From: Takakia lepidozioides | Taxonomy: Eukaryota; Streptophyta; Takakiopsida; Takakiales; Takakiaceae | Reading direction: 5' to 3' | DNA: 64,000 nucleotides | Assembly: GCA_030704615.1 (NCBI GenBank) | Contig: CM060734.1 | Location: 51,662,042 to 51,726,041, forward strand | Shown: piece by piece, positions 1 through 12,249 of the stretch | How the letters are laid out: every line of letters starts with the position of its first letter | How positions within the stretch are numbered: position 1 is the first letter of the stretch | Translations under genes and position numbers: made by a program | The notes under the pieces: generated by a model | What the model saw: the letters and a program-made list of their open reading frames with translations, nothing else | Told to the model about the DNA's origin: nothing | The model's database searches: none

Positions 1-212
1 ACAAATTGTCTCTAGAATGTCGATCATACAGCAAAAAACCAATGGGAAAAATGTTCCCATGGATGCCACAGAGGCTCTACAATGCGCATTCAAGAAGCTT
101 GAAAGGCCACATGGATAGATAACCAAGCCTCAAAGGCTACAAGTCCCAAAACCCAAGCCCACTCTTAAAGAGCTCTATTTACAAATCACCACTGTGGCAT
201 ATTTTCAACTAC

Positions 213-262
213 ATTGCATCACATAGTCCCACCATTGACTGGGATCAGAAAAGTAATCATTC
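213..262 (-). pseudogene. PDF-motif half-exon remnant
   Basis: On the minus strand this stretch translates to FSDPSQWWDY preceded by a Trp. This is the first half of the PDF motif found in plant organellar single-stranded-DNA-binding (OSB) proteins. It lies directly against decayed PPR sequence at about 260-300, so the exon order is scrambled relative to the intact gene at 11.8-14.1 kb. It may belong to a further PPR copy running off the left edge of the window. Confidence 0.5.
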
Positions 263-1970
263 CACAACTTCTCGTCATTTGCCCCTAGGTCTCCAAAGCC
301 TCCATCCACGCCCTTGCTGTGTATATCTGGCATTCATCACACTCCACAATACCACATGTCGTTCAGCCATACTGTCGAACACTCCCTTTGCATCCTCAAT
401 GCATCCACATTTGGCATACATGTCCACCAGGGCAGTGTTCAGAATGACAGGTGCAATTCCAGATTTGATGATGCCACCATGCATCTCTTTGCCCTTTTCC
501 AGGGCTGCCAGGCTTGCACAAGCATTGTAAACACACAAACGTGATCTGGTTACACTGCACCCCTTCCCCCATCATTTGCTCATATGTCTCCAAGGCCTCC
601 ATCTCGCCCCCTGCTGTGCATATCCTGCAAGCATGGCATTCCATGACACCATATCTTGTTCAGCCATACTGTCGAACACTCCCTTTGCATCCTCGATGCA
701 CCCACATTTTGCATATATGTCCACCAGGGTATTGTTCAGAATGACATCGGGTACAATCCAGCTCTGACAATGTCACCATGGACATCTTTGCCCTTTTCCA
801 GGGTTGCCAGGCTGGCACATGAATTGCAAATGCACACAAACGTGATGTGGTTGGGCTTCACCTCTTCCCCTATCATTTGATCATAGGTCTACAAAGCCTC
901 CATACCAAGTCTCTGCTGTACATACCCTGCAAGCATCGCATTCCATGACACCACATCTTGTTCAGCCATAGACTTGTTGAAAAAGTTCCCTTCACATACA
1001 TGTCCACCAGGGCAGTGTTCAGAATAACATCTGGTACAATTCCAGCTTTGACGATGTCACCATGGACCTCTTTTCCAGAGCTCCCCTGCTTGCGCACGCA
1101 TTGCAAAATACAAACAAATGTGATGTGGTTGGGCTTCACCCCTTTGCGCAACATTTGCTCATAGGTCTCCAAAATCATTCATACCATACCCATGCTTGGT
1201 AAATCCTGCCAACATTATATTCCACGTGATCAAAGACCGTTGAGGCATTCTGTTGAACACTTGGTGAGCATCCATGATGTTCCCACACTTAACATACATG
1301 TTGACAAGGGTGTTGAGTATAAAAACATTTGGTGTGAATCCACTTTAGATAATGTGAGTCATGTGCACCTACTTTCTAGCTTCCAGACCTTTCATCTTGA
1401 TGCACTTAAGCAAGAGACAGACATACGTACCTGAATCTGCTGAAATGCCTCATTGGTTTAAAGTCTGTAGAGCCTCTGTCAGGCTGTCTGCCTCACAAAG
1501 CATCTTTACATGCCCAGAAGTTCTAGAAGAGGCATTGTGGACTCCCTCTCTTGATAGTCTATTTTCAGAAGCTGTGGTCATGGTTGAGGTGCGTGATTTT
1601 ATCAATTCTGCCATTGCAGCTCCTGCCTTTACTTGATCATCTACCCATGCAGGTTTCTTGTAGCTACTGATCCACCTGGAATCAAGGTAATCCAGAGCTT
1701 GAAGTCCAGCCCTCTTGGATGAATCTACACCCACTGCTCCTTCAGCTATCCATGCCTCTGCACAAATCATGCATACATCATTGTCTTGCAGCTGATAATG
1801 ACAGCCTAGATTTGTTCTAGGAAACACCCAACTCAGCTTATTACACTAGTTCCTTTACTGAATTGCGTCTGCTACTCTCCTGTAATCTAACAGGCATTCA
1901 CCTTTTTGCCTCAACGTCCCACCATTGACTGTGGTCAAAAAAATATTCATTCCGCAGCTTCTTTTCATCT
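263..1970 (-). pseudogene. Broken PDF-PPR gene, copy 1
   Basis: This is a decayed PPR-DYW-type gene read from right to left. At 1970-1910 a half-PDF exon reads YFFDHSQWWDV and ends at an AG|GTGAATG donor. At 1827-1600 the second PDF half is frameshifted: the DFK-containing frame and the frame ending KKPAWVDDQV are offset. Then come an N-terminal PPR segment and at least three damaged repeats with the hallmark DMYAKCG and a degenerate version of the '[11 protein letters not shown]' type strand. Several frameshifts separate the pieces, and no E or DYW domain is visible before the left edge. The family acts in organelle RNA editing; this copy cannot encode a working protein. Confidence 0.8.
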
Positions 1971-2801
1971 CTGTTATGGGTTTTTGGATACGTTCCTGTT
2001 GGGTATTTGCAGGATTGGGTGTCTCAGTTTTTGTGTAACATGGCAGTTTCTGCAGCGACCTCCCTCCATGGTTTTATCCATATTTGTCCAACAACTCAAT
2101 ATTTCATCTAAATTTATATGGTATAGGGTTTCTAACTACAATAGGTATGTGTACCAATTGTTAGATTGCAAAAACAATCATGTACCAGAGAGCCATGGAC
2201 TTTTAAAGTTGATTACAGTGGAGTGCAGATGTTACACATAAAATCTTATGGACTGAAAAAACATCATGTACACTCATACACTGGCACAAAAGAAAACACA
2301 CTAGGGGTGTCATTTTTAAATCCAACCCAAATCCACTTTTATATGGACTAGTTATCTTAGGAATTGAGAGCTATGGATTATTTTGCACATAAAAACAAGT
2401 TGATTTGCTCTAGTCCATAGCATCTTATGTTTTGGGTTTTTGAGATGTTGTCTTTTACTAAAAATGCATACAAACCTATAATCTAGAGGTGCCAGGTAAT
2501 ATATGGACAAGTGGTTGTAAACTCTAGATTTTGACGTCTAAATGTTTTTTCAAATTAAAGATTAAAACATCTAGTAAAGATTGTTTTCAATATTTGAGGA
2601 TGGACTCTTTACTAAAAATGTTATGTATACTACTATCTATCTATAAAAAATAAACTGAAAGCAATAGACTCAAAAATAAATAAAAATCCATGGACTTCTA
2701 GTGGACTCAACATGTGCCACTTTTGATCCACCCAATCCTGCAACTGCCCTGTTGTCACAGTGGCAGTATCATGTCAAAGTAACTCCAATCTACATTCACT
2801 C
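1971..2801. other. AT-rich noncoding stretch
   Basis: No open frame with recognisable protein similarity was found here. The stretch is AT-rich and lies between two broken PPR copies. I see no terminal repeats or tRNA-like boxes in it. Confidence 0.5.
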
Positions 2802-3250
2802 CACCAACTAACTTGCAGAATTCAACATAAAATTTTTGGGCCGATTCTGATATGAGGAAAAAATAGGGTGAAATGTGTTGAAGAAGGTACCCTGATTACC
2901 AGTGCCTAATTTTATCAGCTGTGCCGCTGCTGCTGCGGCATCCAGTTGACCATCTACCCATGCATGTTTCTTGTAGCTATTGATCCACAGGGAATCATAT
3001 GTAATCTTGTGCTTGAAATATGGCCCTCTCGGATGAATTTGGACCCACTCTCTATCCCTGCTCCTTCAGCTATCTCTACCTCTCTGTTCCAGCAAACACC
3101 CTAACTCTACTTATCACTCAAGTTCCTATGTTGAGCTTCCAACAGACATTCACCTTTTTACACCAACGAGCTAACTTGCAGAATTTAACCTGAAAATTGA
3201 GGGACGATTCTGATAACAAAAGAAACAAGCTGAAATGTGTTAAAGAAGGT
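2802..3250. repeat. ~90 bp direct repeat, spacing ~360 bp
   Basis: The segment at about 2802-2890 (beginning near CTAACTTGCAGAATTCAAC) recurs at about 3161-3250 with scattered substitutions, ending in both cases in GAAATGTGTTRAAGAAGGT. The two copies bracket the second PDF half of PPR copy 2, so this is a local duplication inside the decayed gene cluster. Confidence 0.7.
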
Positions 3251-3677
3251 GCTCACAGGTCTCCAAAGCCTCCATCCCACGCCCTTGCTGTGCATATCCT
3301 ACAATCATCGCCCTCCATGACAACACATCTCGTTTAGCCATACTGTTGAACACTCCCTTTGCATCCTCGATGCACCCACATTTTGCATACATGTCCACGA
3401 GAGTACTGTTCAGAAACAATTTAGCTACATCATAGCAACAGGTTTGTATAAACTCCAACCTAAACTCCACCTTCACGTGGCATGTGCATTTTTCTTGTGC
3501 CTTCTTTCTTGTTCCATCAGAAGTGAATAGATGAGAAATTAGGATAGAAGTAGCACAGGGTAGCATGTGGAATGGGGTGTATGACAAAACAAAAAGTGAG
3601 CCCGATTCAAACCCGAGTAGCAGACATCGTATGGTCACACCATATTGGAATGTAGAGAATATGGCTAGAGAAATCAA
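2890..3677 (-). pseudogene. Broken PDF-PPR gene, copy 2
   Basis: At about 3040-2920 the minus strand reads YFKHKITYDSLW and then KKHAWVDGQL, which is the second half of the PDF motif (family form PDFKHK...ALW...P-x-WV). At about 3420-3245 a PPR fragment reads LVDMYAKCGCIEDAKGVF followed by a damaged 'SWRAMIVGYAQQ' strand. The two pieces are in the wrong order for a simple gene, because the PPR piece lies upstream of the PDF half, so the copy has been rearranged. The remaining part of the open frame at 3430-3677 has no similarity I recognise. Confidence 0.75.
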
Positions 3678-4399
3678 AGGATAGCCAACAAATCATACAT
3701 ACCTTTTTGTTCGCAGGTTGAAAACATGTGAAGATCATCCCCTTTACACCTAGCACCAGTCGCTATCGGAAATTTAAGAACTCTTTCTCACTCGCACCCA
3801 ATCTTTTCTTTGAACCACAAATGTGTTAGTCCAACGACAGCCATGTGTCACATCCGCCACCAAATCAGGAGTTAAAGTAGCAGTGCAGGCATACATGCAA
3901 TTTCCTTCTCAGTTTCATTCTCTTTGAGAGTAGACCCCACAATTCGCTCTCTTGAGGATTGGTATGCCACAGAGAAAATGTCCTCAACAATACATCACAG
4001 ACACCATTCGCAGGGAGAGGTTAATGAACAAAGGAGAGTAATCAATGAAGCAAGACACTCTCACCTTTTAAAAAGAAACATCGTTTCACCATTACTTCAT
4101 TTCATCTAATCATTCGTTAAATGGATGGACAGAATGGAAAGAATGAATTGGATGATATTTGCATGGATGTTGGATGGAATATGCGCGACCATTCGATTTC
4201 AAAAGGACGCGATGGTTCAGATGCTCTGCGACGACACCATATAAAGGGTGTGCTTGTTCAGCCCACCCTTCTGGCACTCCATTGTGTACGCAGAAGCGCT
4301 GTGGAAGTGCTAAGAGAGAGGTTTACTATTTCATGAGCAGAAAGAAATGAGCCATGAGCCATGAGCCGCATGAGCGGTGAGCCGAAGTCTAAGACACAC
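3678..4399. other. Intergenic, no gene seen
   Basis: There is no supported coding region. Around 4333-4412 there are short repeats of ATGAGC/CATGAGC. Short open frames on the plus strand (for example 3924-4350) show no recognisable domain. Confidence 0.4.
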
Positions 4400-4473
4400 G
4401 GTTTTCATGAGCGGACTCCTCCAAATTTGGAAATGCGGCAGATTAAAAAAGTATAAAAATAATAGTTTTTAAA

Positions 4474-4968
4474 TTGACCTTGCCATTTTTGGAAGTTCCA
4501 GATCCTGTAATGCGGCGAAGATATGTTGTCAGTAATAATTCCGCTCATGGTTTTTTAGATCCGCTCATGGAAATGAGAGACCGTGCAATGAGAAATTCAG
4601 TATACCAAAGCAAAAGGACGCAGCATACTAGCCTCTATAGAGTATTCCGCGGTTTTATATGCCTTAACATTGGAATGAAGTTGACCATTCTGCCGCGATT
4701 GTATGATCCCCATGCACCAATAGAGTCTGTAGTAACTCAAAATTCTGTCATCTTCAGGTATTCGGCAGGAAAGGTTTGCGACTCAACTGGGAAATGCGAT
4801 GCCGCATTATGGTTCGCACGTGCGAGATTACTAGGGGGTTCGTTGTTGGCGACGGTCGGCTCCCTAAAGACTCGGTGTGACTATCTTACTATGACGAAGG
4901 CCGCAACTACCAGTATCTACGACGTTACTTGGAAATGGCGGCCGCATTCCTTGCCGGGGTTCGAATGA
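4474..4968 (+). other. Unassigned open frame, 164 codons
   Basis: An open frame of 164 codons runs from an ATG to a stop within the decayed element. I recognise no domain, signal peptide or membrane segment. Its GC-rich palindromic stretches (AAATGCGATGCCGCATT at about 4792) suggest transposon-end sequence rather than a gene. Function is unknown and coding is doubtful. Confidence 0.2.
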
Positions 4969-5209
4969 GGAATGCAAAGTTTGATGCAAAGTTTGAGGAG
5001 AGCAGCACAAAGAAACCCTCCAACAAACAAAATACAAGCACGTGGAAACAGAGTGAATGCATAGTATTATCTTAGTTCGAGCAAAACAAGTTACTGGTAG
5101 ACAAAGACATAAGTCGAACCTTTGTGGCCAAAGTCAGAGGTACTTGCAGCCAGTACAGTTCTACTATAACTGAAACTCCGAAAAGGATGGGCGTAACATT
5201 GTGTTGTGG

Positions 5210-5588
5210 CCCGCAAGCCAAACTCATTGGTAAAATATAGTCCACCATTGGGAAGAAGTTGCGAGCTTGGCAACAAGACCACACCGCCACCTCAAAGTGT
5301 TCAAAACACTTTTGCAAAAAGTCATAACAGCGTGGTCTCAAAACTACCATCTTCTTGCCACACATCTTCCCCACAAAACCTGGGAAGGGATGCAGGCCCA
5401 TTAGCAGAATGAAAAGATTCACATAACAGACCATTTAAGTCCAGAATTAGTAAATGCTTCCTCGCTGGTCCAAGAAGTAAACCGTCATTTGGCTTAAACA
5501 TGTGAGCAGGAGAAATTAAAGCAACCTGCTTGGTTGTTTTGTCCCCGTCTACATCTTCCTCCCCATTTAAACTCCCATATACCTGCAT
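5210..5588 (-). pseudogene. FCP1-like HAD phosphatase gene fragment
   Basis: The minus strand encodes LLILDLNGLLCE, a HAD/FCP1-type motif I in which plant relatives often read DLNG instead of DxDG. After a frame change it encodes VLRPRCYDFLQKCFEHF and VAVWSCCQARN, matching the FCP1-homology pattern 'RP...FL......V.VWS...'. Intact members dephosphorylate Ser/Thr in protein substrates such as the RNA polymerase II tail. Here only the N-terminal half of the domain remains, split by a frameshift near 5400 and lying inside a MULE-like block. This looks like transposon capture of a host gene fragment. Confidence 0.6.
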
Positions 5589-6269
5589 ACCAGAATCCGG
5601 TGTGCTGTCCTCATTGACTAATCTATTTTGAAGAAACGAACATCCAAGTTGTGGCGTCCCACATCAAGGAGTTTGTTCCGCACACCATAGCGTCCCATGA
5701 CAAAGAAAGACGAACCAAACCCCACCCTGACTCTACTCTCCACTAGCTGTTCGGCCGACTTCCTCCAAGTCCCGGCCAAGGGTGGAGCTCTCAAGCTCCT
5801 CCCAGTGCACTCTTCTTGGCCCACTTAAAGGCCAAGGAATGATCCTCCCCGAGGATCGAATTGCCTTACTGCAACAACTTTGTTTGCGACTGCTCATGAT
5901 GCCGCTTTTGACATCACCTTGAGCAAGGGTTCACCTTGAACCCTTTTTGACTAGGAAGATAACTTGAACCAACCGTGCGCCCAATCACTACAATTGGGTC
6001 GCCTTGGATGCTGGCTGAGGTACGGGAAACGCCCCAAAGCCGCACTACTACTTCGTCCCGAGGCTACACGATCATAGTACGTGAACGGAAGCACGTAGCT
6101 TTCGCGTTAACCCGCACTACAAGGCAACCCCCTCGGTAGCGCAGTTATAGTTCGTACACGCGCCAAGTGAGCACTAGACACACACGTGAACTCCAAAGAA
6201 GGCGCAAGTTTCCTTCGCCCATTGGATGGGAGTCACCCGATTTCGGCACTACGCAAACACACGAGTAAT
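5589..6269. other. Noncoding part of the decayed MULE-like block
   Basis: I see no coding signature here beyond short open frames. The stretch links the phosphatase fragment to the transposase relic and is moderately GC-rich. Confidence 0.35.
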
Positions 6270-8646
6270 CCAATTACCTTCTCCACTTATAAGCATCCAT
6301 ATTCAGAAGAGTGTACACCTCTTGGGGACTCAACCCTGGTGCATGTATGAAGTGATGAGTTGTGGAATTACACCGGAGTCTCTTTAGGTACACGTAGTAT
6401 AAATGCTTGCAGGTTCTCTGTCGATGTCCTCCATTGTGGCCGTCACTACGTCCACCAGATGTGTGGCAGAAGACGCTCGCCAGGAGGAGTGGACTGATTC
6501 TGCCATATTCGTGTTTGGCATGTCCGTGTCGGAATCGAGGCACCGCTCCTACAAGGACAGAAACAATGGGGAGGGAAAAAAATGAGAAAGGTCGTATGTA
6601 ATAGAACGACAATGCAGGGAGGAAAAGTCTGGCATCATACCTCCCGCAGTACTGTCCAAAACTGCCGATACACGGAAATGCCACCACCCAACCAGCTGTG
6701 CAAGGCTCCCAGATTGGTTGTCTCCACTGCACCTGACGTGTTCCACCAAGCCTCGATGATAGTAAACTTAACCTCCGCGTCATCAAATGTGGGTGCATCC
6801 TTCCACGCCGTACAAAGGACACGGTGTTCAACTTGGAATGAACAATTTTGGTAGTGTAGTGAGATAGACTCTGCATCCAATGGAATCCACAAGATCTCTA
6901 TTTCCCCTCCATTGGAATATTGGGGTCCTCACCGTACACACGCCGCACCGCTGCCCAGTTGGCCTGAGCGTCGTCTGCCATGAATCCCCTGAAATTGGGG
7001 CTGGCAAACCCGTCTCTTTGCCATCTGATCGTTTATGCTCTCCCACAAATGCATCTCCGACTGTGTGTCCTCCCCTTTCATCTCGCAGATCGCAATCGTC
7101 ATGAGCCTCTTGGAGTGATAGTCATAAACATGCGCACCCATGGTCACCCACTGATGGTTTATAATTCACTTGATGTGGTCAAACATCACCCAAGCATTTG
7201 ACAAGTTTCCAGTTGTCATGCGAGTGACCAAGTCGACTCCACTCCCAGGCCCACACGTTGACATTTTAAAAATGTAACAACGATAGGATTCGCTGCCTTG
7301 CCCTGGAAACCTGCTACCTTGGATGTAGTCATATCCAATCCTTCGTTTTACCTCCAGAATTGAGTGCATGTCCGACCCCCGCTGAACTCCTGCTTGCAAG
7401 ATACGATGTGATTCCGCACATTCGGACTACAAACGTGCGAGACGTACTCCCATAGGTCAAGCATCTCCTCTTCGTTCAAGGGCACTCGGACTAAACCATC
7501 TTCAGACATGATGATTGCCAAAAGCAATCTTGTGGGCTGCCTTCAGCTGAATCTGCTTTGGTCTAGCTCCGGGGGCCAAATTTCACCTCATCTTTTATGA
7601 TGTCGTGTGCTTCCTGCACAACCTCCCGGATGTTGCCTCTCGCCAGGGGGTGGCAGTGGACCCCAACGTATATGCAAGCTCGTGTCAAGTCCGGGAGCAA
7701 ATGGATTACATAATAATGCTTGGCTTTGCACATGGACATGCACGTCGGTGGTTCTTTGCAATGTGCGCACTTGAAAGTACCCGATGGAGCCTGGCTGGAG
7801 ACAATGAATGGATGATGGGTGTTGCCAGTCCAATCCGTCTCGTTTCTCCGCCCTCCTTTGGAGAGAAAGTGGAAGCAGGGCAGGATTGAGGCACCTCAGC
7901 TTCCCCACACAGAGGACGTATCGTACACGAACACCATCAACAATTTTCGTGCTACTGGTCTTCGTCACACACCAGGGGTGTCAATCACGCTTTCGATCCA
8001 TGTCTGTTAACATTCCTGAGGCTTTGTTTGACGAAGTAACAGGTGGAAACTCGAAGATGACATTGCCATTGACTTCGGGAGGCAGATACGTTACCTTCCT
8101 GACTGGAAATTTGGCATAGTCGAGAGCAGCTAGCTCGGAACGAGAACCATCGACGTGATGTTGCCGTAGGAGTTGCACAATGGACCGGGTTGGAGTTATG
8201 CTCGAGGGTACATGCGTAGCACCTACAGAGACGTCCATGTCGGATTTGAACGACCGTGTGGAGGACATGGGGACCTCAATGCACTCATCTTCCTCGTCGG
8301 AAATGTCGAATACCTCCACACGAGAAGCTATGGAGGGTCTTGACAGTCCAGGTTGGGAATGATTATCGTTGCATACCTCTCTATTGGCAGTGGCCGCCTG
8401 TCGGTTTCCCGACTCCTTTGTGGATGGTGTCAGAAGCGACTGATTCAGAAAGGGAATGGGCATTCCCACAACTCGGTACAAGATGGTGTCTGATGGGGGT
8501 ACGTGCCACTTGATTCCGCAACCTCCGTTGTTACCTAACACGACAATGGTCTCGCCAACCTGTCCAGGAACATCCTTCATTTCTTCTTTCAAATAAACTG
8601 TGCCTGGTTTGAGCTTGAATTTGGAACAAAGGTAAGTTTCAGTCAC
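6270..8646 (-). pseudogene. MULE-type transposase relic
   Basis: Read right to left, the clearest family signature is at about 7030-6850. After allowing for frameshifts the frames give DDAQANWAAVRRVYG followed by ERSCGFHWMQSLSHYT. This is the segment of plant Mutator-like transposases that carries the second catalytic Asp and the conserved 'R-S/T-C-x-F-H-W' block. Upstream, about 7780-7400 encodes a Cys/His-rich patch (CAHCKEPPTCMSMC) and an open stretch, and 8646-7981 is a 221-codon frame of unknown role that may be an N-terminal exon. At least four frame changes or stops break it, so it is inactive. Confidence 0.6.
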
Positions 8647-9184
8647 TTTGCAAAGTCCTCCCTCGTTTGCTAGGATCCAGGCTCGTCCAAGTTGCGGAGG
8701 ACATCAAACTATAGCGTAGGAATTTGGAGCCATCGAACACCGCACGAAGTTGACAAGTGCGAGGTTCACTATAGCGATAGATCAAGGCTCACAGGCACCA
8801 CGTAATCGGAACTGTGGAGTCCATCCACGATTCGAAGTCGCACATTGAAGTGGAAAAGAAAGTTTCAAGCTACATGCATGAAGGTGAGAGGTGTGATTCC
8901 ATATCCAGTAAGTATGACAATGATGGCCGATTCGACGACGAAATAACATCTCCTGACAGTTTCTCATGAGGGTGGATCCAGTAGTATTTTCGGTGCAGAC
9001 ATGAACGTTCGCACTGACAAGTGCCAGGACTGTTAGTTAACCGATAAGACACCCAAGTTGTGCTCATTAAGGCATGCCGCAATTGTGTTGTTTCGGAACA
9101 ATGCATCCCATTGCACATGCCTGAACGGGAATGCGGTCCCGCATTCCTGTTCGACATCATCCTCTCACTACTACGTTTAGGGGG
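8647..9184. other. Right edge of MULE-like block, no gene
   Basis: No supported coding region. The perfect palindrome around 9127-9150 (GGAATGCGG, then CCGCATTCC) may lie near the end of the element. Nothing else is recognisable. Confidence 0.35.
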
Positions 9185-9740
9185 GGTTAGTGACGCCGGG
9201 ACCCCAGGCGCGCCGGACGCGACGACCCTCTTGCAACTTCAGCGCCGCGCAGGCGCTCGTCCCGGAAAATTGCGACGTCGGCCCGTCGCCGCTGCGCCGC
9301 TCTGGTGACGCTTCGCCTGCTTGCGATTCCGCCACGTCGCTGCTGATGGGGATGACCCACCAGTGAGCTGGGAGTTGCGATGCCCGGGTATCGCACTTAC
9401 CCTCTGCAACGCTCCCGCAAGGCTGCGACTGCCGGGAATCGCAACAACACCCCCTCACACTTAGGCGCGCAGGGAGGGCCGAGTCAGGTCGTGCTGGGGT
9501 TTGCGACGTCCGGACGTCGCCGCAATGCCACAATGGCGAGGTTGCGATTCCCCGCTGTCGCAAGCTTGCTGGGGCGACGCTCCTGCAGGGCCGCGACGTT
9601 GGGGAGTTGCAAGGATGCCATTTCCCCCTTGGCCGCAACGTGGCGAGGGCACGCCACCTTGCGGGGGTTGCGACTGCTAGAAGTCGCCCGTCAGCGGTAA
9701 TGCGACGGGCCTGCGTCGTCCGGAAGTCGCAGAGAGGCCC
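9185..9740. repeat. GC-rich array of TTGCGAC hairpins
   Basis: About nine imperfect palindromes of the form (T)TGCGAC-spacer-GTCGCA(A) are spaced about 45-80 bp apart. Examples are GTTTGCGACGTCCGGACGTC at about 9498 and GTTGCGACTGCTAGAAGTCG at about 9666. Each could fold into a short stem. The array stops abruptly near 9735, where composition returns to normal shortly before the 2.3 kb duplication starts. It could be a retrotransposon U3 region or a satellite; I cannot tell which. Confidence 0.7.
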
Positions 9741-9866
9741 TATTTAGTGTCTCTTTGCAAAGGTCATGGCTGAGGCCAGGGTCAATTGATCCCCTTCTTC
9801 CAATCTTTATAGTGCTCTTTCTCTCTTGCTGTATAACAGGGCCAGAGTTCTTTCTACCACCATTGG

Positions 9867-11832
9867 TGAGAAGTCCCTCTCTATGCATCGCTGCATCAAC
9901 TCCAGCGATGGCTGCTACCTCATGATTCATGTACGTGGGCCAGAGCGCTTGGTTTTGCGGAACATCGGGTGCAGGAAATCTTTTCTCTCTCCCACTCTTT
10001 CTTCTCCCTCTCTCGCTATCCCCTTCTGTCCCAGGAAAGGTCGAGTCTTTAAGAGGGCAAATAACTTAGAAGGGAAGCCATGAGCCATGAACCAAAAACA
10101 GAAGTGGGAGGTAGAAGAGGAAATTCAGTCAGCGATTTTGCGATCTTTCATCCTTTCACATGTTTCATTCCTTTTTGTTCAAGGAAATTCTTCCTTTTCA
10201 GTAGAGTGTCCATGCAATTGCAAGAGCTGCCTGATGACAACGCTTGGTTGAAAGGAACAATGCAAGCCCTGCCTCCCAGGAATAAACTAGTCCATGATTT
10301 GTAAGACCGAGGTTTTAATAGACAGATTGTCTGTGTAGTAGGTATGTTGGTTACAATCAGTTTCTGAAGATGTTCTCGTTGCCACTGGTTTCTTATTATG
10401 TTTGTGGCATCACACACACTGATAGTACCTTTACAGTCAACGCTGCTTGTGAAGGCATGAAATCCATGCTCCTACAAACAAAACCAGTTGTTCATGCCTC
10501 ATCTCAAGAAGCTGACTTCCTGAAATGTAGAGAGCATTGCTAGTGTGTGCCCTTTATTCCGGCACAAGTGTTATTCGGATGGGTACGATTGGTTCCGACT
10601 TCAATGATGATGGAGGGGCTTCAGTCTCCCGTGAGGAGCTCCTGAGAAATTGGTTTGATAGCATCATCAGCTTTCAGAGGCAAGGGGAAGAACCATGTAT
10701 GAAGAGATCCCTCTGGTCAACTCATGCTTACACGTCCCTGTAAATTCTTGACATGGCCTGTCATAAGGTATTCCTTGACTTCGCTGTGTTGCTCACTTGA
10801 ATTGCAATCATCACCATGCCGCCACACGAAGAGGGAAATTATGTCTCTGTGGTTGCAGGTCAAACTGAAGCACAAAATGGGAGAATGCAGCCATTGACCC
10901 TTTGGCTATGACATGACCAGGAGGGCACGGTCCCACTCCTTAACCACCTTCTACTTGAAAAAAATTTCTCCAAGCTTCTCCACATCAATATTTGGACACT
11001 TGGACATTGCCTGCAACCGCACGTAGCACTCTACAACACTCAGATCCCTTGGCAAGTAACTAACTCATGAAGCCCACAACACAAACTGGGTGCATGCCAT
11101 TTTGGCAACAACATGTGTAACCAGACCTAAATCTCAAGAAACAAGAACTCCCCTGAATTACTAGCAAGGCATGATAAAAGCCACCAGCAAGCAGAAGTAT
11201 CGCTTCCACAGGTGACAAAGGCTTGGGATCACTGCAAGTCTAGCTCCTCGATTCAATGATCTTTATGGAAATATAATCAGCAAGACTAACATCATGCGAT
11301 TTTGGATTGAGTGAGACCTGGCAACAACCAGAGGGGTGGGAGAGAGACACGAACTTGTGAAGCTCTCTTCTTCTTCACGTATGTAATGAAGACTAGCTTG
11401 CCTTCTGGGGTAACATGCCATTTGCTACAGCCTTGTGAACATAGGACGCCCCCGAATTTGCACCGAGGACACCGCAGGGAGGGGGGCGAAAGGACAACAG
11501 CAGAGCAGATTGACTCGGTGCAGGTATATCATACTTGAGGTTCTTTCGCTCAGCTTAGGCAGTCGAGACACTGCTGAAAGCTGTGACCTTTCTTCCCTCT
11601 GTTCTAGGTCGTATTTGTCGATTTAAAAGCTTTCTAGAAAATCTGAAATGCAACATCACCACTCTTAAAGGTAAGTCCCACTATTGTAGCAATCTTTGGA
11701 TCTCTTTCATACCAACCTCTTTCAATCTACAAAGATGGCACAGGGCTTTTTGGTTGGAAAAGTAATGGCAGCGCATCACCTTTCTCCTTCAAGTTTGAAA
11801 TGATGCACTTTCTTTCATGCACATTGCTTGTT
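9867..11832. other. 3' flank of the PDF-PPR gene, no gene seen
   Basis: This 2 kb stretch lies downstream of the stop codon of the minus-strand PDF-PPR gene. Only short open frames are present, and the same ones occur in copy B because the DNA is duplicated. I found no domain in them. It presumably holds the 3' untranslated region. Confidence 0.5.
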
Positions 11833-12249
11833 TCACCAGTAATCCCCACAAGAACAAACTCCATCTTGAAAGTGGTGAAAGCGGTTAACATCCCGTACAA
11901 CAATACATCGCCCGACAATTTTGGAGATGAACTTGGTGGCCATGTGGCAGTCACTACACACCCGAAGGTTCTTGATGACACGGATAGGCATCCCAGGAGG
12001 CATGCTGATCAAACCAAAAGCAATGGCCAGTTTCTCACTGTGGTGGCAAAGAGAAAACTCCTTTAGCTCCTCCTCCACATCATGCAATACAAAACGTGTG
12101 TCAGGCACATAGCCAGCAACCTTCATCTGCCCAGACAACCATTTCAGCTCACTCTGGATCTCCTGAATTTGTGGATGCAATTTGTCATCTACAAGGAAAG
12201 TATGGATCTGGTTGTACACCTCAATGCAGCTGTGCCCTGGCTCCTTTCT
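9867..12249. repeat. Near-identical duplication, copy A
   Basis: This segment recurs at 15903-18190 and continues at 25220-25313. The offset is about 6035 bp up to the point where a 7 kb element splits copy B. Differences are few: one base missing in copy B near 16050, three bases missing near 18105 and near 18170, and scattered substitutions. The duplication includes the 3' end of the PPR-DYW gene and about 2 kb of its 3' flank. The high identity implies a recent event. Confidence 0.95.

Larger units (their letters stand above)
4400..9165. mobile_element. Decayed MULE-like element
   Basis: This block holds a minus-strand transposase relic (about 8646-6270), a captured phosphatase fragment (5588-5210), and GAATGCGG-type palindromes near both ends (about 4787-4960 and 9127-9150, where GGAATGCGG is followed by CCGCATTCC). 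The extent is an estimate from composition and content. I could not prove terminal inverted repeats or a 9 bp target duplication, so the boundaries are uncertain. Confidence 0.5.

Noticed and set aside
9187-9700. Open frames of 63-153 codons on both strands in the GC-rich hairpin array
   Set aside because: They arise from repeated palindromes; their Arg/Ala/Gly-rich translations follow the repeat period and show no domain.
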